Source: an uncultured Oscillospiraceae bacterium (GTDB lineage Bacteria; Bacillota; Clostridia; Oscillospirales; Oscillospiraceae). From it: a stretch of DNA of 64,000 nt. Position 1 is the first letter of the stretch, and every line of letters begins with the position of its first letter. The stretch spans positions 69,153 through 133,152 of the forward strand of contig CAKTNP010000005.1 in the NCBI GenBank assembly GCA_934589155.1, written 5' to 3'. Below are positions 1 through 9,442 of the stretch, piece after piece. The notes under the pieces were generated by a model, which was not told where the DNA came from, made no database searches, and saw only the letters and a list, made by a program, of their open reading frames with translations. The position numbers and the translations under genes were made by a program.

Positions 1-27
1 AAGGAAAAGGAGCTTATGGTACTGTAA
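1..27 (+). CDS. frr: Ribosome recycling factor, last 8 codons only
   Basis: The first 27 bases read KEKELMVL and a TAA stop in frame 1. This matches the usual KEKEIMEV-type C-terminus of ribosome recycling factor. In Clostridia and Bacilli frr directly precedes uppS and cdsA, which is the order here. The rest of the gene lies outside the window. Identification rests on eight residues plus gene order, so it is likely but not certain. Confidence 0.7.
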   Translation, partial: KEKELMVL

Positions 28-74
28 GCCATAGGCGGTTCGGGCACGGCCCGCAGCTCTACAACGCCGCAAAG

Positions 75-94
75 GCCGCCGCACGGCGGCTTTT
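75..94 (+). terminator. Short GC hairpin with T run between frr and uppS
   Basis: GCCGCC and GGCGGC pair around a four-base loop and are followed by TTTT. It lies in the 86-bp gap before uppS. It may be a partial terminator or processing site; uppS shows no obvious separate promoter, so some read-through from frr is likely. Confidence 0.45.
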
Positions 95-113
95 GCTGTA
101 AAGGAACGAAAAC

Positions 114-851
114 ATGGGATTGTTTGGAAAAAAAGAAAAGACCCTGGATCGGGCGGTGCCCCGGCACATTGCCATTATCATGGACGGCAACGGCCGCTGG
201 GCCAAGAAGCGTGGTCTGCCCCGGACGGCGGGCCACGGGGCGGGGGCGGAGACCTTCCGCCGGATCGCCAATTACTGCCGATCCATCGGCGTGGAGTATC
301 TGACGGTCTACGCCTTTTCCACGGAGAACTGGAAGCGGAGCCAGGAGGAGATCACCGGGATCATGACCCTGCTCCGGAAGTATCTGGAGGAATCCCTCCG
401 GGATATGGAGAAGAACCAAGTGCGCTTCGTGTTCTTTGGAGATACCACCCGACTGAGCCCGGAGCTCCAGGAGCTGATTCGGGATACGGAGGAGCGGTCG
501 GCCAAGTATGGGGGGGTCCAGGTGAACTTTTGCCTGAACTACGGAGGCCGGGACGAAATCGTCCGAGCTGCCCGGCGCTTTGCCCAGGACTGCGAAAAGG
601 GCCTGTGCCACCCGGAGGATCTGACGGAGGAGAAATTTTCGGACTATCTGTACTCTGCCGGGGTGCCGGATCCGGAACTCATCATCCGGCCCAGCGGGGA
701 GGAGCGGACCAGCAATTTTCTGCTGTGGCAGTCCGCTTATTCCGAATACGTGTTTTTGAACGTGCTGTGGCCGGACTTTACCCCCCAGGATCTGGAACAC
801 GCCATTGACGAATTTAACCGGCGCTCCCGCCGGTTTGGAGGGACGAAATAG
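114..851 (+). CDS. uppS: Isoprenyl transferase (undecaprenyl diphosphate synthase)
   Basis: Cis-prenyltransferase that condenses isopentenyl diphosphate onto farnesyl diphosphate to make the C55 undecaprenyl carrier used for peptidoglycan and other wall polymers; cytosolic, membrane-associated. The 245-residue protein has the family signature MDGNGRWA near residues 23-30, with the catalytic Asp at about residue 24, and the C-terminal RPSGEERTSNFLLWQSAYSE region that binds diphosphate. Length is normal. An AAAGGAACG ribosome site precedes the ATG. It is the first complete gene of the lipid/isoprenoid operon; cdsA starts 2 bp after its stop. Confidence 0.97.
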   Translation: MGLFGKKEKTLDRAVPRHIAIIMDGNGRWAKKRGLPRTAGHGAGAETFRRIANYCRSIGVEYLTVYAFSTENWKRSQEEITGIMTLLRKYLEESLRDMEKNQVRFVFFGDTTRLSPELQELIRDTEERSAKYGGVQVNFCLNYGGRDEIVRAARRFAQDCEKGLCHPEDLTEEKFSDYLYSAGVPDPELIIRPSGEERTSNFLLWQSAYSEYVFLNVLWPDFTPQDLEHAIDEFNRRSRRFGGTK

Positions 852-853
852 AG

Positions 854-1666
854 ATGAAAACCCGGGTTTTGGCGGCGGCAGCCCTGCTGCCCCTGCTTCT
901 CATCATTGTATTGGCTCTGCCGTCGGTGTTTACGGCGATCCTCTTCGGCGCCGCCGCGGCGGTGGCGGCCTATGAACTGCTGTACCGCACGGGCCTTGTG
1001 AAAAATATCCGGCTGGTGGCCTACTCGGCACTGGCGGCGGTAGGGGTATCTTTCTGGGGCTGGATGGGCTGCCCCCAGGTCTGGGCCGTGGCGGGAATCT
1101 TTCTGTTTACGGCGCTGATGTTTGGAGAGCTGCTGATGGCCCACACGCAGCTCCGGTTTGAAAAGGTGGCTCTGTGCTATGCGGCAGGGCTTCTGGTGCC
1201 CTATCTTCTGACCTCTCTGGTACGGATTCGGGCCATGGACGGGGGGAAGTTCTACATACTTACCGCCTTTGTGATCGCCTTTATGGCGGACTCCGGGGCT
1301 TACTTCGTGGGCCGGGCCTTCGGCAAGCACAAGCTGGCCCGGGTCATCAGCCCCAACAAGACCGTGGAGGGGGCCGCCGGCGGAGTGATTTCCGCCGTTT
1401 TGGGTATGCTGTTGTATAGCTTTATCCTCCAGGTGGCATTTAAGCTGAACGTGAACTATCTCTATGCCATTTTCTATGGCATTTTCGGCTCCCTGGCATC
1501 CATTGTGGGGGATCTGGCCTTCTCCGTCATCAAGCGGCAGAACCAGGTAAAGGACTACGGCAATCTGATCCCCGGCCACGGCGGCGTGCTGGACCGGTTC
1601 GACAGCATGACCATGGTGGCACCCCTGGTGGAGGCCCTGCTTCTGACCATTCCCTTTGCGGTGTGA
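854..1666 (+). CDS. cdsA: Phosphatidate cytidylyltransferase
   Basis: Makes CDP-diacylglycerol from phosphatidic acid and CTP, the branch point for phospholipid synthesis. The 270-residue product is strongly hydrophobic, with repeated membrane segments from the N-terminus. Near the C-terminus it carries the CDP-alcohol signature region, seen as SIVGDLAFSVIKRQNQVKDYG followed within a few residues by GHGGVLDRFDS. Length is typical. It sits 2 bp after uppS and 9 bp before dxr, so it is co-transcribed with both. Confidence 0.96.
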   Translation: MKTRVLAAAALLPLLLIIVLALPSVFTAILFGAAAAVAAYELLYRTGLVKNIRLVAYSALAAVGVSFWGWMGCPQVWAVAGIFLFTALMFGELLMAHTQLRFEKVALCYAAGLLVPYLLTSLVRIRAMDGGKFYILTAFVIAFMADSGAYFVGRAFGKHKLARVISPNKTVEGAAGGVISAVLGMLLYSFILQVAFKLNVNYLYAIFYGIFGSLASIVGDLAFSVIKRQNQVKDYGNLIPGHGGVLDRFDSMTMVAPLVEALLLTIPFAV

Positions 1667-1675
1667 GGTAGCGGT

Positions 1676-2821
1676 ATGACAAAGTGCGTTTCCGTTCTGG
1701 GTTCTACCGGCTCCATCGGCCGTCAGACCCTGGACGTGGTATCCCGTTTGGGAATTTCCGTGGGGGCTCTGACGGCGGGCCATAATGTGGACCTGATGGC
1801 GGAGCAGTGCCGGATCTTCCGGCCCCGGCTGGCGGTGATGGAGACCCTGGAGGGGGCGGAGGCCCTGCGCCGGGCTCTGGGCACCCAGGATATTGAGATC
1901 CGCTGCGGGGCGGAGGGCCTGCTCCGGGCGGCGGAGCTGCCGGAGGCCGACACCGTGGTTACCGCCGTGGTGGGCATGGTGGGCCTGAAGCCGACCCTGG
2001 CGGCCATTCGCCGGGGCAAGCGTATCGGCCTTGCCAACAAAGAGACACTGGTCTGCGCCGGAGAGCTGGTCATGGACGAGGCGGAGAAGTACGGGGCGGA
2101 GATCGTTCCCGTGGATTCGGAGCATTCCGCCATTTTCCAGTGCATTATGGGGCTCCATGACAAAAAGGAGATTCGGAACCTGATCCTGACCTGCTCCGGA
2201 GGACCCTTCTTCGGCAAGAGCCGGGAGGAGCTCCAAAATGTCACCAAGGCCGACGCTCTGAAGCACCCCAACTGGAAGATGGGGCCCAAAATCACCATCG
2301 ATTGTGCTACCCTGATGAACAAGGGGCTGGAATTCATCGAGGCCATGCGGCTCTACCGCCTGCCCCCGGAAAAGGTTCAGGTGGTGATCCACCGACAGAG
2401 CGTGATCCATTCCCTGGTGGAGTGCGTGGACGGGGTCGTTATGGCCCAGTTGGGCACCCCGGATATGCGGCTGCCCATTCAGCTGGCCCTGACCTATCCG
2501 GAGCGGCGGCCCAGTCCCGTGGAGCCCCTGAAGCTCACCGAATGCGGCCCTCTGACCTTCGCGGAGCCGGATCTCACGGCTTTTCCCTGCCTGAAGATCG
2601 CCATGGACTGCGCCCGCCGGGGCGGCACGGCCTGCCCGGTGCTCAACGGCGCCAACGAGGCGGCGGTGGCTCTGTATCTCAGGGACGAGATCGGATTTTA
2701 TGACATTCCCCGGCTGGTCCAGGGAGCCCTGGATCGGGTGCCCTTCCTGGAAAAACCCGGCCTGGAGGAAATTCTGCAGGCGGACCGACTGGCCCGGGAG
2801 GCCGTGGCCGCCCAGTTGTGA
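1676..2821 (+). CDS. dxr: 1-deoxy-D-xylulose 5-phosphate reductoisomerase
   Basis: NADPH- and divalent-metal-dependent conversion of deoxyxylulose 5-phosphate to methylerythritol 4-phosphate, the committed step of the MEP isoprenoid pathway. The N-terminal nucleotide motif LGSTGSIGRQTLDVV is at residues 8-22. NKETLVCAGE and the metal/substrate motif PVDSEHSAIFQC follow at about residues 120-160. The full length (381 aa) is normal. Together with ispG two genes downstream it shows that this organism uses the MEP pathway, feeding uppS in the same operon. Confidence 0.97.
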   Translation: MTKCVSVLGSTGSIGRQTLDVVSRLGISVGALTAGHNVDLMAEQCRIFRPRLAVMETLEGAEALRRALGTQDIEIRCGAEGLLRAAELPEADTVVTAVVGMVGLKPTLAAIRRGKRIGLANKETLVCAGELVMDEAEKYGAEIVPVDSEHSAIFQCIMGLHDKKEIRNLILTCSGGPFFGKSREELQNVTKADALKHPNWKMGPKITIDCATLMNKGLEFIEAMRLYRLPPEKVQVVIHRQSVIHSLVECVDGVVMAQLGTPDMRLPIQLALTYPERRPSPVEPLKLTECGPLTFAEPDLTAFPCLKIAMDCARRGGTACPVLNGANEAAVALYLRDEIGFYDIPRLVQGALDRVPFLEKPGLEEILQADRLAREAVAAQL

Positions 2822-2831
2822 GGCGATCGTA

Positions 2832-3923
2832 TTGTATATTGTTTTTGCCATTCTGATTTTCAGCTTCCTGATCCTGATCCATGAGTTGGGGCATTTTGCC
2901 ACGGCTAAGGCCTTCGGGATCCAGGTCAACGAGTTCTCCCTGTTCATGGGCCCCGCCATTGTCAAAAAACAGAAGGGCGAGACACTGTATTCCATTCGCT
3001 GCATTCCCTTCGGCGGCTTCTGCGCCATGGAGGGGGAGGACGGAGACAGCGACAATCCTCGGGCCTTTTCCCGGGCCGCCTGGTGGAAACGGTTCATCGT
3101 GCTCTGCGCCGGCGCCTTTATGAACTTTGTGGCGGGCCTAATCATCATGGCCATTGTCTGCGGCGCCCGGGGGAGCCAGGTGGTGGTGCCTACCATCGCC
3201 TCCTTTGCACCGAACTGCCCCTTGGAATCGGAAGCAGGCCTCCAGGTTGGGGACCGGCTTTATAAGATCGACGGGGAGAGGGTGTACACCTACAACGACG
3301 TGAGCATGCTGCTGTCCCTGAACAATGCCCGGGGTGATGACCAATCCCTGAACAATGGAGAGGTCCACGACCTGGTGGTGATCCGGGACGGGAAAAAGGT
3401 GGAGCTGCCCAATTTCTCCATGGAAAAGCGGGAGTACACGGAAAACGGCGTTACCAGTCTGCGCTATGGCATGACCTTTTCCCTGGCGGACAATACAGCA
3501 GGCCGGGTCCTGGGCGACGCCTGGAACAGCTGCCTGGACTTTGCCCGAATGGTGCGGCTGAGCCTGCAGATGCTGTTCAGCGGCCAGGCCGGGTTCCGGG
3601 ATATGTCGGGCCCCGTGGGCATCGTTTCCGTGATCTCGGAGACGGGGAAAGCGGCGGACAACACCCTGGACGGCATTCTGAACGTTCTGTATCTGGGGGC
3701 CTTCATTGCCGTGAACCTGTCGGTGGTGAACCTGCTGCCCCTGCCGGCTCTGGACGGCGGCCGGGCTTTCTGCCTGCTATTGACCACGGCGGCAGAGAAA
3801 ATCACCAAGAAAAAAATCAACCCCAAGTATGAGGGATACCTGCACGGCGCCGGAATGGTGATACTGCTGCTGTTTATGGCGGCGGTTACCTTCAAGGACG
3901 TGTTTCAGTTGTTTCGGAGGTAA
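2832..3923 (+). CDS. rseP: Site-2 intramembrane zinc protease RseP
   Basis: Membrane metalloprotease that cleaves transmembrane substrates such as anti-sigma factors and leftover signal peptides. The HELGH zinc motif lies in the first membrane segment about 17 residues from the start, a PDZ-like region sits in the middle, and the second active-site motif LPALDGGR is near the C-terminus. I place the start at TTG 2832, which gives 363 residues beginning LYIVFAILIF. An upstream extension of the frame would overlap dxr by over 100 bp and has no family similarity. It follows dxr by 10 bp and precedes ispG by 3 bp. Confidence 0.93.
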   Translation: MYIVFAILIFSFLILIHELGHFATAKAFGIQVNEFSLFMGPAIVKKQKGETLYSIRCIPFGGFCAMEGEDGDSDNPRAFSRAAWWKRFIVLCAGAFMNFVAGLIIMAIVCGARGSQVVVPTIASFAPNCPLESEAGLQVGDRLYKIDGERVYTYNDVSMLLSLNNARGDDQSLNNGEVHDLVVIRDGKKVELPNFSMEKREYTENGVTSLRYGMTFSLADNTAGRVLGDAWNSCLDFARMVRLSLQMLFSGQAGFRDMSGPVGIVSVISETGKAADNTLDGILNVLYLGAFIAVNLSVVNLLPLPALDGGRAFCLLLTTAAEKITKKKINPKYEGYLHGAGMVILLLFMAAVTFKDVFQLFRR

Positions 3924-3926
3924 AAA

Positions 3927-4964
3927 ATGACAAGAAGGATCATGGTGGGACCTGTGGCCATCGGCGGCGGAGCCCCGGTGTCCATTCAGTCCATGCTCAA
4001 TACCAGGACTACGGATGTGGAGGGGAGCCTTCGGCAGATTCGGGCCCTGAAGGACGCGGGCTGCGACATTGTGCGCCTGGCGGTGCCGGATATGGCGGCG
4101 GCCAAGGGCTTTGAGGAGATCGCCAAGGCCTCGCCTCTGCCCCTGGTGGCGGACATTCATTTTGATTATAAGCTGGCCATTGCCGCGGCGGAGGGCGGAG
4201 CCTCCAAGATCCGCATCAACCCCGGCAACATCGGCTCCCGGGACCGGGTACAGGCCGTGGTGGACGTATGCCGGGAGCGGCACATTCCCATCCGTATCGG
4301 CGTCAACGGAGGCAGCCTGGAAAAGGACCTGCTGCAGAAGTACGGCCATCCCACGGCGGAGGCTCTGGTGGAGAGCGCCATGGGCCACCTGCATATTTTA
4401 GAGGATCTGGGCTTCTATGACACCTGCGTGTCCATGAAGTCCTCCAACGTGAAGACCATGATGGAGGCCTGCCGCCTGTTCCGGAGCCGCTGCGACTATC
4501 CCCTGCACATCGGCGTCACGGAGACGGGCCCCGAGGATATGGGTATTATCAAGTCCGCCATGGGCATCGGCGGGCTCCTCTGCGAGGGCATCGGCGACAC
4601 CGTCCGGGTGTCCCTGACGGCGGACCCGGTCCACGAGGTCCTGACCGCCAAGAAGATCCTGAAGGCGGCGGGGGTCCGGAACGAAGGGGTCAACATCGTA
4701 TCCTGCCCCACCTGCGGCCGGACCCGGATCGACCTCATCGGCCTGGCCAACCGGGTGGACGAGGCCCTGCGGGACTGCAAGAAGAATATTACCGTGGCGG
4801 TCATGGGCTGCGTGGTCAACGGACCCGGGGAGGCCCGGGAGGCCGACGTGGGTATTGCCGGCGGAGACGGCTGCGGGATCCTGTTTGTCAAGGGCGAATT
4901 GAAGGAAAAGGTGCCCTATGAGGAGCTGCTGCCTACCCTCCTGCGGTACATAGACAAGCTGTAA
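3927..4964 (+). CDS. ispG: 4-hydroxy-3-methylbut-2-en-1-yl diphosphate synthase (GcpE)
   Basis: Iron-sulfur enzyme of the MEP pathway that converts methylerythritol cyclodiphosphate to HMBPP. The 345-residue protein shows the IQSMLNTRTTD start region, the TIM-barrel VRLAVPDM and RINPGNIG segments, and C-terminal cluster cysteines in SCPTCGRTRIDL and MGCVVNGPGE. Size matches the short bacterial form. The ATG lies 3 bp after rseP, and polC starts 2 bp after the stop, so translation is probably coupled along the operon. Confidence 0.97.
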   Translation: MTRRIMVGPVAIGGGAPVSIQSMLNTRTTDVEGSLRQIRALKDAGCDIVRLAVPDMAAAKGFEEIAKASPLPLVADIHFDYKLAIAAAEGGASKIRINPGNIGSRDRVQAVVDVCRERHIPIRIGVNGGSLEKDLLQKYGHPTAEALVESAMGHLHILEDLGFYDTCVSMKSSNVKTMMEACRLFRSRCDYPLHIGVTETGPEDMGIIKSAMGIGGLLCEGIGDTVRVSLTADPVHEVLTAKKILKAAGVRNEGVNIVSCPTCGRTRIDLIGLANRVDEALRDCKKNITVAVMGCVVNGPGEAREADVGIAGGDGCGILFVKGELKEKVPYEELLPTLLRYIDKL

Positions 4965-4966
4965 GC

Positions 4967-7900
4967 ATGGAAAATATTTCGTTTCTCAATTTTTTCTCCC
5001 ACTATATCCCGCCCCAGGACTGGAAGGAAGCCTTTGCGGAAGCCACGGTGGAGACGGCGGAGCTGGACCCGGAGTCCCGACACGTGCGTGTCAGGCTCCG
5101 GGTAAGCCGCTATATCCCCGCCCGGGTGCTGGCCGCCGCGGCCCGGACCCTGGAGGAGCTGTATGAGGCCCGGCATGTGACCCTGGAGCCGGAATTCCCC
5201 CCCGAGTGCCTGGAGGACATCGAAAATCAGGAGCTCCAGGACCTGTTTGTGGAGCGGTTCGCCCCCGCCCGGGCCTCTCTGGCCGGGGCCAAGTGGACCT
5301 GGAACGGGGATAGCCTGCGGGTGGACCTGCGGGCCAACGGGAAGAAGGATCTGGAGGAGCTGATCCCCCAGGTCCGGAACGCCATTTATGACCGGTTCCG
5401 GCGACGGATCGAGATCGAGATCCACGCCGGGGAGGGCATGGAGGGCGAGGCCCTGATGCAGAAAATGGAGCAGGAGCGGCAGAACCTCATGCGGCAGCTG
5501 CCCTCCGTCGCCCCGACGGCTCCGGCCCCCGGAAAATCCGGCGGCAGTGCCGCCCCTACTTTCAAAAAGACGGAGAGCGACGCCATCCTGGGCAAACCAT
5601 TCCGGGACACGCCCATTCCCATCCGGGAATTGAACCTGGACATGGGAGTGACCTGTGTCCAGGGCAAGGTCTTTGCCGTGGACTATAAGGAGCTGAAAAA
5701 CAGCGGCGCCTGGGTCATCAACTTCGACATTACGGACTACACCAACTCCGTCCGGGTGAATCTGTTCTGCAACAAGCGGGACACGGAGAAGGCCAAGGCC
5801 ATTATGGAGGCCGTCCCCGGCCCCGGGGGCTGGGTCCGGGTCCTGGGCCGTCCTACCTTCAACAAGTACGACAACGAAATGGTACTGACGCCTCTGTCCA
5901 TTCTGCCAGGGGATCAGCCCAGCCGGAAGGACACGGCGGAGAAAAAGCGGGTGGAGCTGCACCTGCATACCACCATGAGCAATATGGACGCTCTGACCGT
6001 TACCGGCGACGCGGTGAAGCAGGCCGCCAAGTGGGGCCACCAGGCCATTGCCATTACGGACCACGGCGTGGCCCAGTCCTTCCCCGACGCTATGAAGGCC
6101 GCCTCCAAGGCCAAGGTGGCAGGCACGGACCAGAACATCAAGATCCTCTACGGCGTAGAGGGGTACTTTATCAACGACGTGGACGAGCGGATCGTGGTCC
6201 ACGGCAAGGGCGACATGGACCTGGACGGGGAATTTGTGGCCTTTGACCTGGAGACCACGGGCCTGTCCTCCGTCCACGACCGGATCATTGAGATCGGCGC
6301 CGTCGTTATGAAGGAGGGCAAAGAGCTGGAGCGGTTTCAGACCTTTGTGGCGCCGGGACGGCGGCTCAGCCCCAAGATCGTGGATCTGACGGGCATTACC
6401 GACGAAATGCTGGAGGGGGCCCCGGAGATCGAAACGGTGCTGCCCCAGTTTCTGGCCTTCTGCGGGAACCGGCCCCTGGTGGCCCACAACGCCGACTTCG
6501 ACGTGGGCTTCATCACCGCCGCCTGCGAGCGGCTGGGGATTCCCTTTACACCCACCTCTGCCGACACCTTGATTTTAAGCCAGAACCTGCTGCCCCAGCT
6601 CAGCAAATTCAAGCTGAATATCGTGTCCGAGGCTCTGAGCCTGCCGGACTTCAACCACCACCGGGCGGCGGACGACGCCGTGACCTGCGGCCTCATTATG
6701 GGCAGGCTCTGCGGGATGCTGAAGGACCGGGGGGTCACCCGGCTCCAGCAGATCAACGACGCCATGCTGTCCATCCACAACAAGGGCGGCGAGAACAACC
6801 GCCACTCCCGGCATATTATCATTTTCGCCAAGAACCAGACAGGCCTGCGGAATTTGTACCGGCTGATATCTTACAGCAACCTGAAATACTTTAAACGGCA
6901 GCCCAGGATCCCCAAGTCGGAGCTCATGCAGTGGCGAGAGGGACTTATCATCGGCTCGGCCTGCGAGGCGGGAGAGCTGTTCCAGGCTGTGGTGGAGCAC
7001 AAGAGCGACGACGAGCTCAAGCGCATCGCCTCCTTCTACGACTATCTGGAGGTCCAGCCCCTGGACAACAACCGCTTTATGCTGCGGGAGGGGAAGAACG
7101 GCGCGGCCCCCATTGCCAAGGACGAGGAAGAGCTCCGGAACTTCAACCGGACCATCGTCCGTTTGGGCCAAGAGCTGGGCAAGCCCGTAGTGGCCACGGG
7201 AGACGTGCACTTCCTGAATCCGGAGGACGAGATCTACCGGCACATTCTCCTGGCCACCAAGGGCTTTGACGACTGCGACCGGCCAAACCCCCTCTATTTC
7301 CGGACCACCGACGAAATGCTGGAGGAATTTTCCTACCTGGGGGCGGAGAAGGCCTTTGAGATCGTGGTGACCAACACCAACTACATTGCCGACCAGTGCG
7401 AGAGCCTCCGGCCCGTCCCCCACAACCTGTTTGCACCCTCCATCGAAAATTCCGTGGAGGACCTGAAATCCCTGGTGTACGGCAAGCTCCACCGGCTCTA
7501 CGGAGAAAATCCCCCGGAGCTTATTTCCAAGCGCGTGGAAACGGAGCTCCACGACATCATCACCTGTCACTATGACGTGATCTACATGTCCGCCCAGAAG
7601 CTGGTGCAGAACTCCCTGGAGCATGGCTATCTGGTGGGCTCCCGTGGTTCCGTGGGATCCTCCATCGTAGCCTACATGGCGGGGATCACGGAGGTCAACT
7701 CCTTCCCGCCCCACTATCGCTGCCCCAATCCGGAGTGCAAATACACTACATTTGACGTGCCCAAGGGCTATGGCTGCGGTGCGGACCTGCCCGACGCAAT
7801 ATGCCCAAAATGCGGGACGAAGTTCCAGAAGGACGGCTTCAACATCCCCTTTGAGACCTTTCTGGGCTTCGGCGGCGACAAGGTGCCGGACATTGACCTG

Positions 7901-9331
7901 AACTTCTCCGGCGAGTACCAGTCCAAGGCCCACGCCTACTGCGTGCAGATGTTCGGCCCCTCTCACGTGTTCCGGGCGGGGACCATCGGCACCGTGGCGG
8001 AAAAGACCGCCTTCGGTTACGTGAAAAAGTACCTGGCAGAGCGGAACATCGCCGCCACCCGGGCGGAGGAAAATCGGCTGGCGGCGGGCTGCGTGGGCGT
8101 CCGCCGGACCACGGGCCAGCACCCCGGCGGCCTGGTGGTCATTCCCCAGGAGAACGAGATCTGGGACTTCTGCCCGGTGCAGCACCCGGCGGACGACCCC
8201 AACGCCGACCAGATCACCACCCACTTTGAATACCACTCCATGGAGGAGAACCTTCTGAAGCTGGACATGCTGGGCCACGATGACCCCACCATGATCCGGA
8301 TGATGGAGGATCTGACGGGGATCAATGCCCAGGAGATCCCCCTGGATGACAAGGACACCATGTCCATATTCACCTCCTCCAAGGTCCTGGGCTATGAGGA
8401 CGATCCTATTTTGGGACCCACTGGGGCCGTGGCCATTCCGGAGTTCAACACCCGGTTCACCCGGGGTATGCTCATGGATACCCAGCCCACCAGATTTGAT
8501 ACCCTCCTGCGGCTGTCCGGCTTTTCCCACGGTACCGATGTGTGGCTGGGCAACGCCAAGGACCTCATTACCTCCAAGACCGCCACTGTTGACCAGGCCA
8601 TCGGCTGCCGAGACGACATCATGCTCTACCTCATTTCCTGCGGTATGCCGGAAAAGCGGTCCTTTAAGATCATGGAGGCCGTCCGAAAGGGCCGGGGCCT
8701 GCCGGAGGGGGCGGAGGAGGAGATGATCGCCGCCGGCGTGCCGGACTGGTACATCGGCTCCTGTAAAAAGATCAAGTACCTGTTCCCCAAGGCCCACGCC
8801 GTGGCCTACGTGATGATGGCCTTCCGGATCGCCTGGTTCAAGGTCCACCATCCCCTGGCCTTCTACGCCGCCTATTTCTACCGCCGGAGCCAGAAAGGCG
8901 GCTTTGACGCCGCCATGATGACCCGGGGCATTGAGGAGGTCAAGGCCCACATCAAGGCCATTGACGGCAACGACGCCGCCACGGACAAGGACGAGGACAT
9001 GCTCACCACCCTGGAGGTGTGCTACGAATTCTATCTCCGGGGCTTTGAGTTCGACAAGATCGATCTCTACGCCTCCCACGCCACCAAATTCATGATCCGG
9101 GACGGCAAGCTGCTGCCCCCCTTCGTGGCGGTGACGGGCCTGGGCGAAACGGCGGCCTGGGACATTATGGAGGGCCGTGCGGACAAGAAGACCGGAAAGA
9201 ACAAGGAGTTTATCTCCATCGAGGAATTCTCCCTGGCCTGTCCCAAGGTGTCCAAAACCCATATTGAGAACCTGCGTCAGGCCGGGGCTTTCGGAGATCT
9301 GCCGGACACCAGCCAGGTGAGCCTGTTCTAG
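4967..9331 (+). CDS. polC: DNA polymerase III alpha subunit, Gram-positive PolC type
   Basis: Replicative polymerase with built-in proofreading exonuclease, typical of low-GC-lineage Firmicutes. At 1454 aa it is full length. Seen in order: an N-terminal region and OB fold (to about 320); a PHP domain beginning VELHLHTTMSN (about 328) split by the exonuclease insert; the DEDDh exonuclease FVAFDLETTGL (about 422); a zinc-binding region CPNPEC/CPKCG (about 918-955); the catalytic PDIDLNFSGEYQ motif (about 977); and the fingers and C-terminal domain. It is the last gene of the operon; no clear hairpin follows within about 50 bp. Confidence 0.98.
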   Translation: MENISFLNFFSHYIPPQDWKEAFAEATVETAELDPESRHVRVRLRVSRYIPARVLAAAARTLEELYEARHVTLEPEFPPECLEDIENQELQDLFVERFAPARASLAGAKWTWNGDSLRVDLRANGKKDLEELIPQVRNAIYDRFRRRIEIEIHAGEGMEGEALMQKMEQERQNLMRQLPSVAPTAPAPGKSGGSAAPTFKKTESDAILGKPFRDTPIPIRELNLDMGVTCVQGKVFAVDYKELKNSGAWVINFDITDYTNSVRVNLFCNKRDTEKAKAIMEAVPGPGGWVRVLGRPTFNKYDNEMVLTPLSILPGDQPSRKDTAEKKRVELHLHTTMSNMDALTVTGDAVKQAAKWGHQAIAITDHGVAQSFPDAMKAASKAKVAGTDQNIKILYGVEGYFINDVDERIVVHGKGDMDLDGEFVAFDLETTGLSSVHDRIIEIGAVVMKEGKELERFQTFVAPGRRLSPKIVDLTGITDEMLEGAPEIETVLPQFLAFCGNRPLVAHNADFDVGFITAACERLGIPFTPTSADTLILSQNLLPQLSKFKLNIVSEALSLPDFNHHRAADDAVTCGLIMGRLCGMLKDRGVTRLQQINDAMLSIHNKGGENNRHSRHIIIFAKNQTGLRNLYRLISYSNLKYFKRQPRIPKSELMQWREGLIIGSACEAGELFQAVVEHKSDDELKRIASFYDYLEVQPLDNNRFMLREGKNGAAPIAKDEEELRNFNRTIVRLGQELGKPVVATGDVHFLNPEDEIYRHILLATKGFDDCDRPNPLYFRTTDEMLEEFSYLGAEKAFEIVVTNTNYIADQCESLRPVPHNLFAPSIENSVEDLKSLVYGKLHRLYGENPPELISKRVETELHDIITCHYDVIYMSAQKLVQNSLEHGYLVGSRGSVGSSIVAYMAGITEVNSFPPHYRCPNPECKYTTFDVPKGYGCGADLPDAICPKCGTKFQKDGFNIPFETFLGFGGDKVPDIDLNFSGEYQSKAHAYCVQMFGPSHVFRAGTIGTVAEKTAFGYVKKYLAERNIAATRAEENRLAAGCVGVRRTTGQHPGGLVVIPQENEIWDFCPVQHPADDPNADQITTHFEYHSMEENLLKLDMLGHDDPTMIRMMEDLTGINAQEIPLDDKDTMSIFTSSKVLGYEDDPILGPTGAVAIPEFNTRFTRGMLMDTQPTRFDTLLRLSGFSHGTDVWLGNAKDLITSKTATVDQAIGCRDDIMLYLISCGMPEKRSFKIMEAVRKGRGLPEGAEEEMIAAGVPDWYIGSCKKIKYLFPKAHAVAYVMMAFRIAWFKVHHPLAFYAAYFYRRSQKGGFDAAMMTRGIEEVKAHIKAIDGNDAATDKDEDMLTTLEVCYEFYLRGFEFDKIDLYASHATKFMIRDGKLLPPFVAVTGLGETAAWDIMEGRADKKTGKNKEFISIEEFSLACPKVSKTHIENLRQAGAFGDLPDTSQVSLF

Positions 9332-9380
9332 GTTTGTGACTGCCCGGCGAAGTTCGATTTCCGAACGACTATTGTTTGAT

Positions 9381-9409
9381 TTGCAAAATTTGAGGAATTG
9401 TGCTATACT
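9381..9409 (+). promoter_or_regulatory. Sigma-A promoter for the uridine phosphorylase gene
   Basis: TTGCAA at 9381-9386 and TATACT at 9404-9409 are separated by 17 bp, 34 bp before the start codon. The position and spacing fit a housekeeping promoter that separates this gene from polC. Confidence 0.75.
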
Positions 9410-9442
9410 GATTTTATAAAAATCGCACAAAGGAGGCCGACT

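Noticed and set aside
737..3196. Very long open frame on the minus strand opposite cdsA, dxr and rseP
   Set aside because: It is the antisense of strongly supported genes in a GC-rich genome, its translation is rich in His, Gly, Gln and Arg without any family pattern, and it has no ribosome site or promoter. The same applies to the long antisense frames at 6575-10084, 19227-21884, 37227-38858 and 41470-43560.
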